Source: Trichinella spiralis (taxonomy: Eukaryota; Nematoda; Enoplea; Trichinellida; Trichinellidae). From it: 64,000 nt of DNA. Position numbers and translations under genes: made by a program. Each line of letters opens with the position of its first letter. Positions within the stretch are counted from its first letter, which is position 1. This document shows positions 26,931 through 39,226 of the stretch, one piece after another. Below the pieces are notes generated by a model that saw nothing but the letters and a program-made list of their open reading frames with translations, searched no databases and was not told where the DNA came from. Location: assembly GCA_000181795.3 (NCBI GenBank), contig CM012954.1, positions 9,835,849 to 9,899,848 on the forward strand, in the 5' to 3' direction.

Positions 26931-28219
26931 CGTGTAGAATTACATCTGCGCATGCATATTGATAGTATCTTTAACATGATTGTCAAGTAATATTAACTGT
27001 GCTGTAATTATGTTTCTTATATATAAATGAACTGTTATTTTTCATTTAGCATGAAATTAAATAAAATAAAATAACATAATAAAACAAATTATATAATATA
27101 AATGTTACAGTTTCTACAATTAACTGACACATTATGTGGCAACTGAATTAATTGATGAAATGAAATTTTTTAAGGTAAACAAAAGAATAAAATTTTAATT
27201 TTCTTTTTATTTTAATTTGAAATCCTTTCTTAATGGCAGTATGAAAACGGTACAGAAAATTATTTACAAGTTGTATTTTGCATTGTTTCCAAGTAGTTAA
27301 TGAGAAAACTAAATAAAATCAGCTCAATTAAGAAACTTGCACGAAGATGAATATTTGAAATTCCAGTTTCATTTTGGAATAATTTGCATGAACAATTTAA
27401 GAAATAAAATTACAGTACTTTTGATTTATTAAAACATGAGTTTTTTTAATTACAGTATGAATTAGTTAATGATTTTTGTTGATCGATATTTAAAAGGTTG
27501 TTGATTATTTGTAGTATTTTTCTTTGGTGATTTTGCGCTGGTAAATTTATATTTTTTATTAAAGAACTAATGATGCAAATAATATTATTGTTTAAACTCT
27601 GTTACTCCATGATGAAGAAATTAGGTCAATCTTCATTCTGTTGTCTTTTACTTTTTTGCTTTGATGCTTAATTTTTGTTATGTGCATTTTTTATTTTATG
27701 AAATTCAATTTCTTTTCATAAATTTTATTGCATGCTTATGCTTATTATGCATGCATGCCATACGCAGTTGTAAAATGTTGTGTTGAATTCAATGCAATTG
27801 TTATTCCTTGTGTTCATTGTACTTAATAAACTGTCTTGTCATTCTTAGCTGTATTTTTTCCAAACTTATCTATTTTTCAATTATATTTACACAATTAAAT
27901 TTATAATTTTTGTCTGTTTATTTTATTAGATGGTAAATGCAAGAAACAGTTTACTTTTCTGAAATTGTTATTATTATTATTATTATTATTATGAACATTT
28001 GTTGAACTGTTAAATTTATAAAATGTTTTTTTAAAGCTACTTTTTACATACACGAAGCTTAAATTATTGCTTTCATTTTTCAAAAATTCCACATTTCTTA
28101 TCTATTTTATAGTTTGTTAAAGTATATACTGATTATCTGGTGTATGTGAATTGTTCCTGTTAGTTTTAAGTGTTTACAGTTTATTGATATTACTATACAT
28201 TATTTTAGTTTTTGAATTA
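26931..28219. other. AT-rich intergenic region with an (ATT)n microsatellite
   Basis: Lies between the divergent C9orf78 (-) and RALGPS (+). An (ATT/TAT)n run near 27966-27991 produces a spurious Asn run on the minus strand. No gene seen. Confidence 0.5.
27965..27991. repeat. (ATT)n microsatellite
   Basis: Nine or so ATT/TTA units in the intergenic region before RALGPS. Confidence 0.8.
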
Positions 28220-31200
28220 ATGGAAAGACGATCCAGCAGGAAGTACAGCATGTATGATGAGGTATCAGTCTTATTATTTGTTTAAATTAAAATTTCAATG
28301 CCTGTTATGGTTCTTTTGTTTGTAATGTTTTATGAATTGCAAACATAACTTTATAAAGTTATTTTACAGGGTGTAACAAAATGTCTGTCGTGGAGTACAT
28401 CAGCACAATGTGATGATGGAGCTGGATATTCTCCTTCTGCTTTGAAATTGCAAAACAGACAGTTTGATCCTGTTACCTTTAACGTTCTGAAAGTTAACCC
28501 CGAAGATATCGCTGCTCAGTTGACACTTGGAGATCTGCCAATATTTAAAGCTATTAAACCAGATGTATTATTTAAATTAATGTTAAGCGAGTATTGCTTA
28601 AAATGTAAATTACACTTTGCATTTTCAGGAACTTACTAGCTGTGCCTGGAATTCCCGTAACAAGCTGACTGTTGCTCCTAATGTAGTTGCATTTATTCGC
28701 CGTTTTAATCATGTAATATTTGTTTTCATTTGCAGCGCTTAACATTAATTTTAAATGTTGATATTTTTAAGGTTTGTTTGTGGTGTCAGAAAGAAATATT
28801 GTCATGTCAAAGTTTGAAACTTCGAGCTGAAGTTTTGGGTCATTTTTTGAAAATTTCCAAGGTGAGAGATTTGAATTTTGAATTTGTTGTGATTAAATTA
28901 TGTGATGATTTATTTGCACTTACTGCAGTGTCTTTTATGACATGTAACATGAATTGTGTTGCATGTGTAATGTACAAGTATGTTATGTTTCTATTCAATA
29001 ATTTGGTGTTACATAATTCACCTTACCATTATTCTCTATTTTAAAATTTATATGATTTTCACGAAACGTACGATTGTTCAGTAACACTTTTTTGCAATTT
29101 TCCTTTTCCAATGTAATTTCTTTTTTATTTTTACTCTGGAGCGTGATAAGCTTCTAAATAAAGTTTGTATTGTTTTGCGTTATAATAAGCAGTAATAAGA
29201 TGAATCGACATTTTTAGAAGCTTATGGATTTGAACAACATTCATTCAGCTTTTGCTATAATATCTGGTTTGCAAAGCAGTGCTGTGTATCGACTTTACAA
29301 AACATGGGCGGTAATGTTGAAATTTATATTGCTATTTATATATTTAATTTACGCATAAGAACTTATTTGCAGGCAGTGCAAACGAAAGACAAAGCTATAT
29401 ATGACAAGTTGACGAAACTATTTAGTGATCAGAACAACTGGGAAAAACTGCGGAAGTACATGATGACAATTAAACTTCCTTGTATACCATACCTAGGTGA
29501 ATGATAAGTTTAATTTTATAAAATGCGCACTTGTTTTGATTTAGCATTATTGTTATTTTATAGATTTTTGATTCATTAGAATGCATGCTTCGTTTTTATT
29601 GCCATGTTTTTATGCTATGCTTTATCATGTGTAATAAAATTTAAATATTAGTATAATAAAATTAGATTTAGAATTATTTCACTATTTATATCCAGATATA
29701 AATTGAAATAAATAATCAGAATATGTTTAGGATTGTATCTTACTGATCTCATTTACATTGACGTTGCTCATCCCAGTTCCGGTGGCTTGGAAAGCACGCA
29801 GCGTTTAAATCTGATGAATAACATTTTGCGTGTCCTTGCTGATTATCAGAGTTCCAATTATGGTAAATTGATAATTACTTATTGAACTTTCTAAATTGAG
29901 TTTTTTCTTTTGTGTTTTTTTTCAGAAAGTTTAAGTACAATTGATTGTTTCCAATCATATTTGGATTCGATTCGATATATTGATGAGCTGCAGAAGTTTG
30001 TCGAAGAAGATCTGTATAAGTGAGCTTTTTCGTATTGTTTAACAAAAATTTACATACGAATTGTGCTTATCTTTTGATGCAATTTTCGGTTTTAGTTTAT
30101 CGATCAAGTTGGAACCGAATTGCAATAGTTCTAGTGTGGAGAAGAATTTTAAGCATTTACTTATTTCGGACAATAATGGTACACCTTTAAAAACTCAGTC
30201 GCTTACTCCACAAACTAGCAAAAGCAAACAAACGCACCGAAAAACCCAGAGTTTAGGTGGTTCAAATTTAGTAACAAAGTAAGAAGAAATTCAAGTCTTT
30301 TGTGATTTGAAATTTAAATTCACATTTATAGAGTTCCATCTATTGGAAATCCACTTAATGAAACGTTTCCATTGACTGTTGATTGTAGACGTCATCTATT
30401 GGATGATTCTTTGTTAGAATTTTCCAGTTGCACTGCATCATCATCATCCCTACAACTCCCTTCTAATGGTATTAATCGCCTGAGTAGTGAAATTATTCTG
30501 TTTTGTTTTTATTTTATGTATGAAATCTTTATATTATAGATGTTATTGGTGACTCTGGACATGAAAGCTCTGATGAAAATGGGATACGGCTTGAGTATGT
30601 GCATTATTCAGATTTTACCATTTTTAATTATAACAGCAAGTGCAAGTTTATTTGAATTAATGTGTTTTACATTACTGTAATGAATTTATCTTAATTTCAT
30701 GAAATTTTATGCAAATTTTATTTCAACTAGATTTTTAATTTCATTTTACCTTCTAGTTTAAAAGGAAGAAGCTCAAGTAGAGATCGTCTGTCTCGCAGTG
30801 TTGACACATTAGAAGAGGAGTGCATAATTGAAGGGCCAGCTAAGCGGAAGTGTATTTTGAAAAACGGTCACAGACCAAGAGTAACTAAAATTTTGGATAG
30901 AAAATTGATTAGCATGTGATTTAAATTTTGTTTCCTGTTTTTATTTATTACAGTTCCCTGTTTGGAGGCGATTTTGGATTCGCTTGTGCGGTAGTGCTTT
31001 GTATGTTTATGAGTCACGAAATCTTCCCAGAAATTGGAACTCTCGTCTAGCTGTAAAATAATTTAATACGATTGTTCGTCTTTGAATTCTTTTTATTTTC
31101 AGTACAAAACATGCGCGTCGAAGATAATTGCACTTTGTGGATGGATGGTTGTGAAAACTGATGATCCATTTATGCCGGATTCTTTTATTTTACAAGAACC

Positions 31201-31452
31201 AGTATTAGGTTTGTAATATATGGCAGAATGTTATTGTCAAAATCATGACATTTGTCTTCTTTAGGTATCGTATATCGTCTGCGAGTGGGCACGCAAGCTA
31301 ATGCGCTACGGTGGGTGGAAAAACTGAAAGTAGCTTGTGAAGATCCAAAAACCAAGGTAACGTCAAGCATGATTAATAACTTCTTTGATGACAAATTAAA
31401 GTTGTTGTTTTTTTTTGTTTAGCTTCCTTCTAACCTAATTTCGTTTGATTGA
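28220..31452 (+). CDS. RALGPS: RALGPS-type Ral guanine nucleotide exchange factor
   Basis: RalGPS proteins activate Ral GTPases through a CDC25-homology domain and reach membranes through a C-terminal PH domain; no Ras-binding domain is present. Seen: the RasGEF domain opening [20 protein letters not shown] and [15 protein letters not shown], then [58 protein letters not shown] and [13 protein letters not shown] Ser/Thr-rich linker carries HRKTQSLG (family motif RHRKSHSLG) and [12 protein letters not shown]. The PH domain starts at [18 protein letters not shown] and runs through [20 protein letters not shown] and [10 protein letters not shown], ending PSNLISFD at 31452. About 13 exons; domain order and length match vertebrate RALGPS1/2. 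Confidence 0.93.
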
Positions 31453-32045
31453 ATTGATTGCAGTTACCCAGATTTGGCCATTCACTTTTACCATTTTTGT
31501 TCAACCAAAGAATTTTGTCATTGCAGAAACAATTTTAAAAAGGAAGTTGAACATGCACAGTACACATCTTTTTTCAGAGATCAGAAATTGTTGTCGCGTA
31601 ATTATTTTGTTACTCGTCTCGCTGGAATTTTGGAATATACTATCTAAGTTAAAATTGCCGTTAACTGCTGTATTCTTCTTTCTAATCTTTCTCCATCGTA
31701 TTTCATTCGGCTGCACTAATTTGAAAAAATATATAAATGGTGCTGTAATATATTTCGGGTTGTCACCACTAAATTATCAGTTATTAGTTTTTTTTGTTTT
31801 TTTGAAAAGAAAAGACAAAGTAAATTATTCTAAGATGTTTATTTTTTTCTGTACGAGTAGATATGTATCTGTTATGTACCTTTCCGTTATATTACATTGA
31901 TTGATGACTGATTACAGTAATCATTGATAAGAAGTGAAAGAGAAACAAGGTGACGTTGAATATAATTTTATTATGTATTAGTGGAATAATTCCAACGTAT
32001 TCATACTGGTTGGAGAAGTTTAAATGAAATTCGCTTAAGTTCTAT
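31453..32045. other. Convergent 3' region, RALGPS / SerRS-like
   Basis: RALGPS 3'UTR. A 151-codon open frame (31445-31900, +) crosses the RALGPS stop in another frame; it is hydrophobic and AT-driven, and I treat it as non-coding. Confidence 0.45.
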
Positions 32046-33359
32046 CTACACACGTGGTGCATTTTGTGGAGGCAACGTACTTTGATCCTGTTCGGACCAC
32101 CATCGTTCAATAAACGAAGCCAACAAACAGAAGATATTGATCTCAGAATAAACACAGTGTAAATAAGTCTTGTTTTCTGTCATGATGCGAAGCCTCCGAG
32201 AAAAAAACGTGCCATAATCACTTACTGTAGCAATGTCGTGTTCAGATTGTGATGCGCAAGTTTGAATACGAAATGAAATACTCGATCTTTGTGAAGGTAA
32301 GAGTTTCATACTTGGTTGGCGATAGCATGCATAATCAATGTCTAGACTTTTGAGAATGTTGACCAGCTGTTGAGAAATTTCTTTCATAATTACAGACACG
32401 CTTTCAGAGGAATCAGTAAGTGCGAAGGCAGTTAGCACTCGTCTTTGGTTGCATTGCAAGAGTACTGAATTTGGTTTATCTGAATTCTTCTTGTTATTTT
32501 TGTACGAATTGCCGAATGAGTATAATTTTAATGGTAAACAAACATTAGAAGGAACGGCACGTCTGGTAAACAAACAGAGATAAGCTAAAAGTGAATGACC
32601 AACTACATTTAACGTCACTGCACTATCATTTGCACCGTATTCTTTTTCTTCAATCTGAAGAAAGTCACTGATACTCATCAAGCATGCTTCCAGAATTGGC
32701 ATTCTAACAAAATATGATGGACTAATGAAGGTAAGTTTTGCATTCGAAAATACTGACGTAACAAACTGTTCGAGTAGATCCAACAGAATGGCCGCTCTTC
32801 CTGAGAGAAAGCATTGATAGGGTGCGTTTTTCGAAAATAACCAACCTTTTTTTTGAAGCAAATTTTCATGTTCACATTGTTTAAGAAGTTTTCCTTCGTG
32901 CTTTAAAAGGAGTTTTTCTTCATTTCCGATTGGCGTTTCCACGTCAAGATCGTTTGGAAGTGCTAGGCATGTTTCAATCACTTTTTCCGTTCGGAAGATT
33001 TCCTTGTTAATTGATTTCAACTTCGTAATGCACTCTTGCAATCTTAGAAATTCATCAGAAGTGCACCCATTTTCAGATTTTTCGTGGCTTTTTTCGGAAC
33101 ACAGCTTCATTAAATAAGTGTGCAAATTTTGAAGCTTCTCCTGTTCACATTTAAGCTGTTTCCAGTTGAAGTAATCTGATCGCAACGCACTTAGATTAAC
33201 ATTCGGCATGACACCCCGACAGTCTAGAAGTCTTTTTGTTGCACTCAGATCGTTGAAGTAAATGTCAAAATTTAAATCTGGTTCCACTAAATAAAGCATT
33301 CGACCATACAGTGTACATAGTCTTCGCAAATTCGTTTTCCAAATCATTATCGAATTCAA
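32046..33359 (-). CDS. Degenerate seryl-tRNA synthetase-like protein (SLIMP/SARS2-like), intronless
   Basis: A single 437-codon ORF. The order of elements matches mitochondrial-type SerRS: an N-terminal LYLVEPDLNFDIYFNDL helix entry, a coiled-coil tRNA arm (WKQLKCEQEKL to SINKEIFRTEKVIE), and a class II core ending VSDYGTFFSRRLRIMTENKTY and then a penultimate helix and TLPPQNAP (SerRS enzymes end NGTA.AVPRLL...LVPP.L). In place of motif 3 (Gly-rich with an invariant Arg) it reads SEINIFCLLASFIER, and near motif 2 it has LYSFGNSYKNNKK rather than an FRxE. So it is probably not a working synthetase but a SLIMP-type paralog, known from insects as a heterodimer partner of mitochondrial SerRS. Intronless among intron-rich neighbours. 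It could alternatively be a very divergent SARS2. Confidence 0.7.
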   Translation of the reverse strand: MNSIMIWKTNLRRLCTLYGRMLYLVEPDLNFDIYFNDLSATKRLLDCRGVMPNVNLSALRSDYFNWKQLKCEQEKLQNLHTYLMKLCSEKSHEKSENGCTSDEFLRLQECITKLKSINKEIFRTEKVIETCLALPNDLDVETPIGNEEKLLLKHEGKLLKQCEHENLLQKKGWLFSKNAPYQCFLSGRAAILLDLLEQFVTSVFSNAKLTFISPSYFVRMPILEACLMSISDFLQIEEKEYGANDSAVTLNVVGHSLLAYLCLFTRRAVPSNVCLPLKLYSFGNSYKNNKKNSDKPNSVLLQCNQRRVLTAFALTDSSESVSVIMKEISQQLVNILKSLDIDYACYRQPSMKLLPSQRSSISFRIQTCASQSEHDIATVSDYGTFFSRRLRIMTENKTYLHCVYSEINIFCLLASFIERWWSEQDQSTLPPQNAPRV

Positions 33360-34563
33360 ATATAATTATTATTAAAATTTACAGTAAGTTTTAAGAAATA
33401 CAGGTATAATGAAATGTAAAGTACAGTAAGCGAAATCACGGCAGTATTTTGATTTACAAATATTTTTTAGCATAAAGTGCTGTTATGAATAAATAAGAAT
33501 ACATTTAAATGTACAAAGCTAGCCGAAGTTGTAAAGATATGATAAAGCCTTTAAAAGTGGTAAATTGTTTGTAATGAAGTTTCATATAGTTGAAGAGATT
33601 CTCACTAATTTATCGAAACTAATAATTTTTCCCTAGGTAAGGACATAAACATATCAACCTGTTTTCACGTTGCAACTGCACCGCCCTTCTTCTTTTTCAA
33701 TTTAGCTTCTGGTAAGTGAAAATTGTGTTTAGACTATTTTACATTGTTACATTGAAGAAGATGAATGTTTGCGTATAGTGTGTATAAACTTTTGTGGCCA
33801 TGCTCCATAATGTTTGCGTTAACCGCTTATTGAATTATATCATTAATTAAGTTCAACAATCATTAATAAATTTATTTTTATACTTGTAAAAAACCGATCA
33901 AATTATCAATGCTGATTAAATAATTATATAATGCGGAATACATTGTTTCTATTATGCTAATTTCTCAAGTACTGACATTTGTACCTAAAATTAAGTAATT
34001 TACTGTTAGATTATTATTTTTCGGATGTGAAAATATTTGGTTCATTTTATGTAGATATTTTGAATTTTCATTTTGCAGATAAGATTTTTTAAATGAATTG
34101 CCCATATTTCATTAGTGCTTATATTTAAATTTTGAAATTGAAAATGAAAGCAGAAACAATACAGTGTCATTTTATTACTTAAAGTTGCAAGTAACAGATT
34201 GTTTAGAATGAAACAAATACTAATGTTGTATAGACTAGATGAAATTTCCTGCGTTTTATTTAAAATGTGCAGTGCGAAATGTTCATTGTTAGTAATTTGT
34301 GTTGTTATCGCAAAATGTAGCACAGTATGCAGTATCTACTAATTTGATTTATTTTAAATCATCTTTTGAATTTAAATTTGTACACAGAGTTTGTTTCGTT
34401 TGAATAGTTTACTTATAAGTACATGATCTGTTATGATATTTGGCATGTCGCTTGACATGAAATAAAAATCGAATAAAAACGTTTCATTTTCAAATTTCAG
34501 ATAACCAGTTACTTTAGTGAAACATCACTGAACATTCTTCACAGTGAATTTGTGTTATGTGTA
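33360..34563. other. Divergent promoter region with possible ALR 5'UTR exon
   Basis: Between the SerRS-like gene (-) and ALR (+). A GC-richer patch near 33660-33720 ends in a donor (CTTCTG|GTAAGTG), and AAATTTCAG at 34492-34500 is a matching acceptor 64 bases before the ALR ATG. That suggests a 5'UTR exon and a roughly 0.8-kb leader intron. The rest is AT-rich with no ORF of note. Confidence 0.4.
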
Positions 34564-35133
34564 ATGAAATTTGTAATGGCTGCACGTCAACAATATGATG
34601 ATGGACAAGGAGAAAAAAGTTGTCGTGCATGTGTTGATTTTAAATCCTGGATTATGGGAAAACGTTCGGCCAGAACATCCGATGGTTCTTCTTCTTCGTC
34701 TTCTTCCAACAATAGCAGTAATAATGCTAATGTTAACGACAAGATGACAAATTCTGCACACAGTTCCGTCGATTCTGATTCACATCAACGGAAAAATTGC
34801 CCTCTTGACAAAGAAGAATTAGGCCGTTCTACGTGGGGAGTTCTTCATTCCATTGCTGCATATCTGCCTGAATTGTTGAATAGTGAAACTCAACAAGACA
34901 TGCGTAATTTGATGCGATTGTTTTCACTGTATTATCCTTGTGAATACTGTGCAAAAGATATGCGTGAAGAGTTGGCAAAAAATCCTCCGGATGTATTGTC
35001 GAGAAGATCATTTTCTCAGTGGCTCTGTAGACTGCACAACTCTGTTAATCAAAAACTTGGTAAGCCTCTGTTTGATTGTAGTAAAGTTGATGAACGATGG
35101 CGAGACGGTTGGAGTGATGGTTCTTGTGATTAA
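34564..35133 (+). CDS. GFER: FAD-linked sulfhydryl oxidase ALR/GFER (Erv1), intronless
   Basis: ALR reoxidises Mia40 or its equivalents in the mitochondrial intermembrane space and passes electrons to cytochrome c. The 189-residue frame shows the N-terminal shuttle motif CRAC (20-23) with VDFKSW, a Ser/Asn-rich linker (41-76) longer than in vertebrates, and the FAD helical core: LGRSTWGVLHSIAAYLPE, active-site CEYC (126-129), the LHNSVNQKLGKP FAD-binding stretch, C155 and C172 for the structural disulfide, and DERWRDGWSDGSC at the end. All catalytic residues are intact. ATG 34564 is the first in frame; the ATG at 34576 (MAARQQ) is an alternative. No introns in the coding region. Confidence 0.95.
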   Translation: MKFVMAARQQYDDGQGEKSCRACVDFKSWIMGKRSARTSDGSSSSSSSNNSSNNANVNDKMTNSAHSSVDSDSHQRKNCPLDKEELGRSTWGVLHSIAAYLPELLNSETQQDMRNLMRLFSLYYPCEYCAKDMREELAKNPPDVLSRRSFSQWLCRLHNSVNQKLGKPLFDCSKVDERWRDGWSDGSCD

Positions 35134-35864
35134 TATATTTTTTCAAATAAATTATTTTTGAACATAAATTATAAATTAACGTTGCGTCAATATTTTAAGT
35201 GTTTTAAATTTGCAACATTTTCCGACTTACCGTGTAGTACTGTAATGACTTGAACTTGAATGAACGGTGCACCTGAGCAGTTAAGGTTTTTACTGACAGT
35301 TTGACATTCTTTTAGATAGAATATTAATGTTTTTTTAAAATATTATTAATATATTCTTTACAGTCAACATCATTTATGTTTGATCGTTCAATTTCATTGT
35401 TTATTTCATAATTTGACCTGTTATTTACACTGCCACAAAGTGAATTTAGTAAATGAAATTTCAGTTTGCATAGCAATAAATCAATTCTGTTTCATCCAGG
35501 CTTTATATAATTTCTGTTATAATTAAATGAACAGTTGAAACGGTCAACAAAATTGAAAATAAGTTTAGTTGTTGCGTAGTTAAATTATTATTAAAATAGT
35601 GGAATTAAACTGTTAATCGGTTCTGTTTTTTTTCTTATTTGAAAAGCGTAAAGTGATCATGATAAAATTGGATCGATTTGATAATCAACTGAGAGAGCTA
35701 GAAACGTTTGCAATCTTTGTTGTGTAAAATTAATCAATGTTATGTCGCATGATGTCTACTGTTTTCCTGTTTTAAATGATTCAGTTAGTATGCAAGTATA
35801 TTATTTATTCCATATTGATGTCACTATGGCAACAGTCATTATAAGAGCAGTTGGATAGAATGAA
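35134..35864. other. Intergenic region, ALR to AK5-like
   Basis: ALR 3'UTR and AT-rich sequence with a TACTGTA near 35238. No gene seen. Confidence 0.45.
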
Positions 35865-38800
35865 ATGGAGAGAAACCTGAGCAAGATGTCGAAAGAAGCA
35901 GAAAAAGCTCGTCAGTATCTTGTGGACAAGAATATACCATTAATATTTGAAGTATGATGTAACATTTTTGTAATTGATAATTTAAAAATAATGTATTTTT
36001 TCAAGAGCCTAATGGCGGGATTGATGAGCTGTAAACCAGATGATGCTATTCAATTTATGGTTAAAGCGTTGAAAGCGATGAAGGCCATGCCGTCCGGTGC
36101 GTTAAAATGGGATACATTTATAGACAATCCGCCAGTAGATTTGACCGATAAATCACGTAGCTGTTCATCATCACCTTTACGTAATGGTAAATTTTCTACT
36201 ATTGAAAATTTGAATGTGTTTTATCAAATATTTATAAAATGCTGTTTTTAAAAGCAAAAGTTTACGGTAATTGAAGATATTTTTGCGTCTGGAATGACTG
36301 ACTTTTTAATTTTTAAAACTGTTGTAATTAATGTATTCTCTTTTCAAATAATAATTAGTGTTCACGTGTATTTTAATGATCAGTTTTTTTCTGTAGCGCT
36401 TTTTAATCGTCAAGATCATTGTTAACATTCTTCAAGTAAGATTAGATTGTTTAGCGAATGCAAGTTCCAATGATAAATTTTGTAATTATAAATTTTAAAA
36501 AATAGCAGGGAAATTACATTTTTATTATATTTTGAAAATTTGAATTCAATTTTTCAAAATTTGATAATTGATTTGTTATGAACGAAGCGTAAAAGCATCA
36601 AACGATGTTATTAATGAAATTGTATTATTGTTTTCAGTTTTCTCCTTAGACTTTAGACATTTGTTTTTATTTTCAGAAGCAAAGTCACCAAACAGCAAGC
36701 AAGAAGATCAAAGCGGCCTGGTGAATAAAGATGACAGTGCAGAAGAAGATCGTGATGAAGATAAAATTCACTTATTGGATGAAGATAAACAAAATCGAGA
36801 AAGCAATGAAATTGAAAATAATGAAGAAAATGTTGAAAATGAACCTATAATTGAAGAACCACCAGATATGGAATCTGCTAATGGTGCCCCTCTACCAATT
36901 TCAAATATTGAAAACGCAGCAGTAGCTGAACAACAAATTCTACCTGTAAACGTTCCGTTGGTTTTGCTGTTGGGTAAGAATTGAATTTGAAAGTATATTT
37001 ATAATTTTACTGATTTTTAAAAGTACTCTTTTGAAAATATTAAAATATATAATGGAATACATTAATTTAATGGAACTTTTTACTTTAGGATGTCCTGGTA
37101 GTGTTAAGACTTCTTGCATTCAACATGTGATGATGCGATTGAATGAGAAAAATGTTTTCATTTTAAATGTCTCGGAAATAATCAAATTGTCTATCGAAAA
37201 AATCGAACACACTGATTTAGAAGCATTGTATGAAGGTAAGGGAAATTTTATCATTTATTATTAATATTATTCTTTTTGTCATATTTTAATCCAAAAATTG
37301 TCATAGGGCGGTTAGTGAATGATGATTTGGTCAATCGCCTTGTTAATGCGGAACTTTTAAAAGCTGAATCTACAAATCCTGATTTGATAATAATTAATGG
37401 ATATCCGCTTACACTTGATCAACTGCAATACATCAAACAAGTATGTTTGTATTTTTTAATTAATTGTAAATTGAACAGTAAAAAATATTTGTCAAAATTT
37501 TACAATGAAATAAAATTTACTATTTTTTATGAAAATATTTTACATGTAGATGAAACGTATTATTAAAGCAGTGCATTTTTGCTTGTTGTGTGTTGAAATG
37601 CATTTAATTGGATGTAATACAAGCTCATCGATGTTTCTTTTAGATTGGAGATATACGACTTGTTATTTTAATTGATTACAATGCAAAAGAATTGGAAGAA
37701 CAATTGTACGCGAAGCGGTTGAGTCCAGAAGAGGTGCGGAATAGAATTCATGATTTTACTTCTCAAACGCTTGAAGTGGCGAAAACTTACGACGATGACG
37801 ACTTGCTGAACATCGTATTTTATTAATTTAATTTTCCTAATTGAACTTTTTAAATGAAAATTTTTTTTAATATGATTTAGTTACCCGGCGAATGCGGTAC
37901 TGAAGCTACAGAAGATGCGATATATTTGTTAATTTTAGGCATTCTTGATCCTGAAAGTAATTTTTATTGCTGTTTGTTGAATTTAAATTGGGCTTGGATG
38001 TTCATTTTCAGAAGTATCTCAATACAGTACAGTTGCGAATTCAAATTCAGAACGTGCAGTTGAAGAAGAAGCTAAAGCAGACCAAGCTGAAAGTGACGCT
38101 GTAACTGATGCAAAAAATGATGAAGCAGCAGAAGTCGAACGAGAGCAGCAACAGCAGCCCGTCGCGGTATCACATCCAAAGCAGTTCACTGCTCCAGTTA
38201 TTATTCTTGTTGGTATATAATTTTTCTTATTAATGTTATTTATTATTTTTATTGTTGAATTTCATTCTTGTTTAGGAGCTCCGGGAAGTTTGAAATCAGA
38301 ATATTGTTCGCGTTTGATTGAAAAATATGAAGGATTTGTCAGTGTAAGCATGGACGAGCTTATTATAAATAGCATTGCTGCGAATGCTGATGATGAAAAA
38401 TGGAAAAAAGTCAACGAACTTGTGCAAAAAGGTGATTGGGTTCCAAGGGTAAGCATTGTTATATTTCTCAAAATAATGTTTCATTTTTCATTTTTTCTCT
38501 TAGCTATCTTTGGTTCTTTCTTAGTTGCGAATTATATATATATATATATATATTTATTTATTTAATTCTAATTAATAAAAATATTATAATTGTAATTTTC
38601 AGGATATATGTCGAGATTTATTTAAAAATTATATTGAAACCTTGATGGATCAAGATATTGTCTGCTTGATATCTGAGGGATATCCGAGAGATTTGGGGCA
38701 AGCAGAAGATTTTGAAAAAATGGTAATATTGTATTGTAAGATTATTTTCATTTTTCTTCGCACTTGTTCTGTATTTTTGATTGACTTCAGATAACGAATC

Positions 38801-39226
38801 TGAGTTTGGTAATATTAATTGATTGCACTGAAAATTTTTGCGCCAGTAATATTCAGAAGAAAATTGCAAATAAAATGGATGATGAAAAGACAAAGCAGTT
38901 CATTAAATGCAGTATTGAAAATTTTAAACAGTGCACATTGCCAATGTTGAAATATTACGATGAAAAGAAAATGTTGTTTTTGGTGATTCAATTATTTTTG
39001 TATTTGTAATGAAATTTGCTTTACAGAAAGAAAGCTGCTTTTAGCTCGAGGGAGATAAAGGTTTCGACAAACTTTTTCCAGATATGATTAATCTTTTCGA
39101 AAATCATTTTCGCAATTTGAAAGGTAAATCTGATGAACATTGAAGAATGAATATGATCGTGTTGTTGTGTTTTCTTTTCATTTCTTTTTATTATTTTTTG
39201 CAGATCGAACTGTTCAAGCAGATTAA
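35865..39226 (+). CDS. AK5: Adenylate kinase 5-like protein with altered P-loops (spliced)
   Basis: The N-terminus (ARQYLVDKNIPLIFESLMAG, KPDDAIQF, KWDTFI) matches the DPY-30/RIIa-like dock of vertebrate AK5, which is followed there by two adenylate-kinase domains. Here an acidic linker (36676-36975) leads to domain 1 (VPLVLLLGCPGSVKTS, INGYPLTLDQL, LVILIDYNAKEL). A second acidic/Gln-rich linker (38035-38190) leads to domain 2 (APVIILVGAPGSLKSEYCSR, ISEGYPRDLGQAEDFE, LVILIDCTEN, LEGDKGFDKLFP). The P-loop glycine before the lysine is Val in domain 1 and Leu in domain 2. Domain 1 also lacks the Arg of GYPR, and the LID arginines are not evident. Probably a weak or dead kinase kept as a scaffold. 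The C-terminal end is DRTVQAD at 39226, or a possible alternative exon near 39520. Confidence 0.85.

Noticed and set aside
27901-28092. Minus-strand ORF with an Asn run
   Set aside because: The Asn run is only the (ATT)n microsatellite read in one frame.
31445-31900. 151-codon plus-strand ORF after RALGPS
   Set aside because: It overlaps the RALGPS stop in another frame, starts without an ATG, is built of AT-rich hydrophobic codons and matches no family; best read as 3'UTR.
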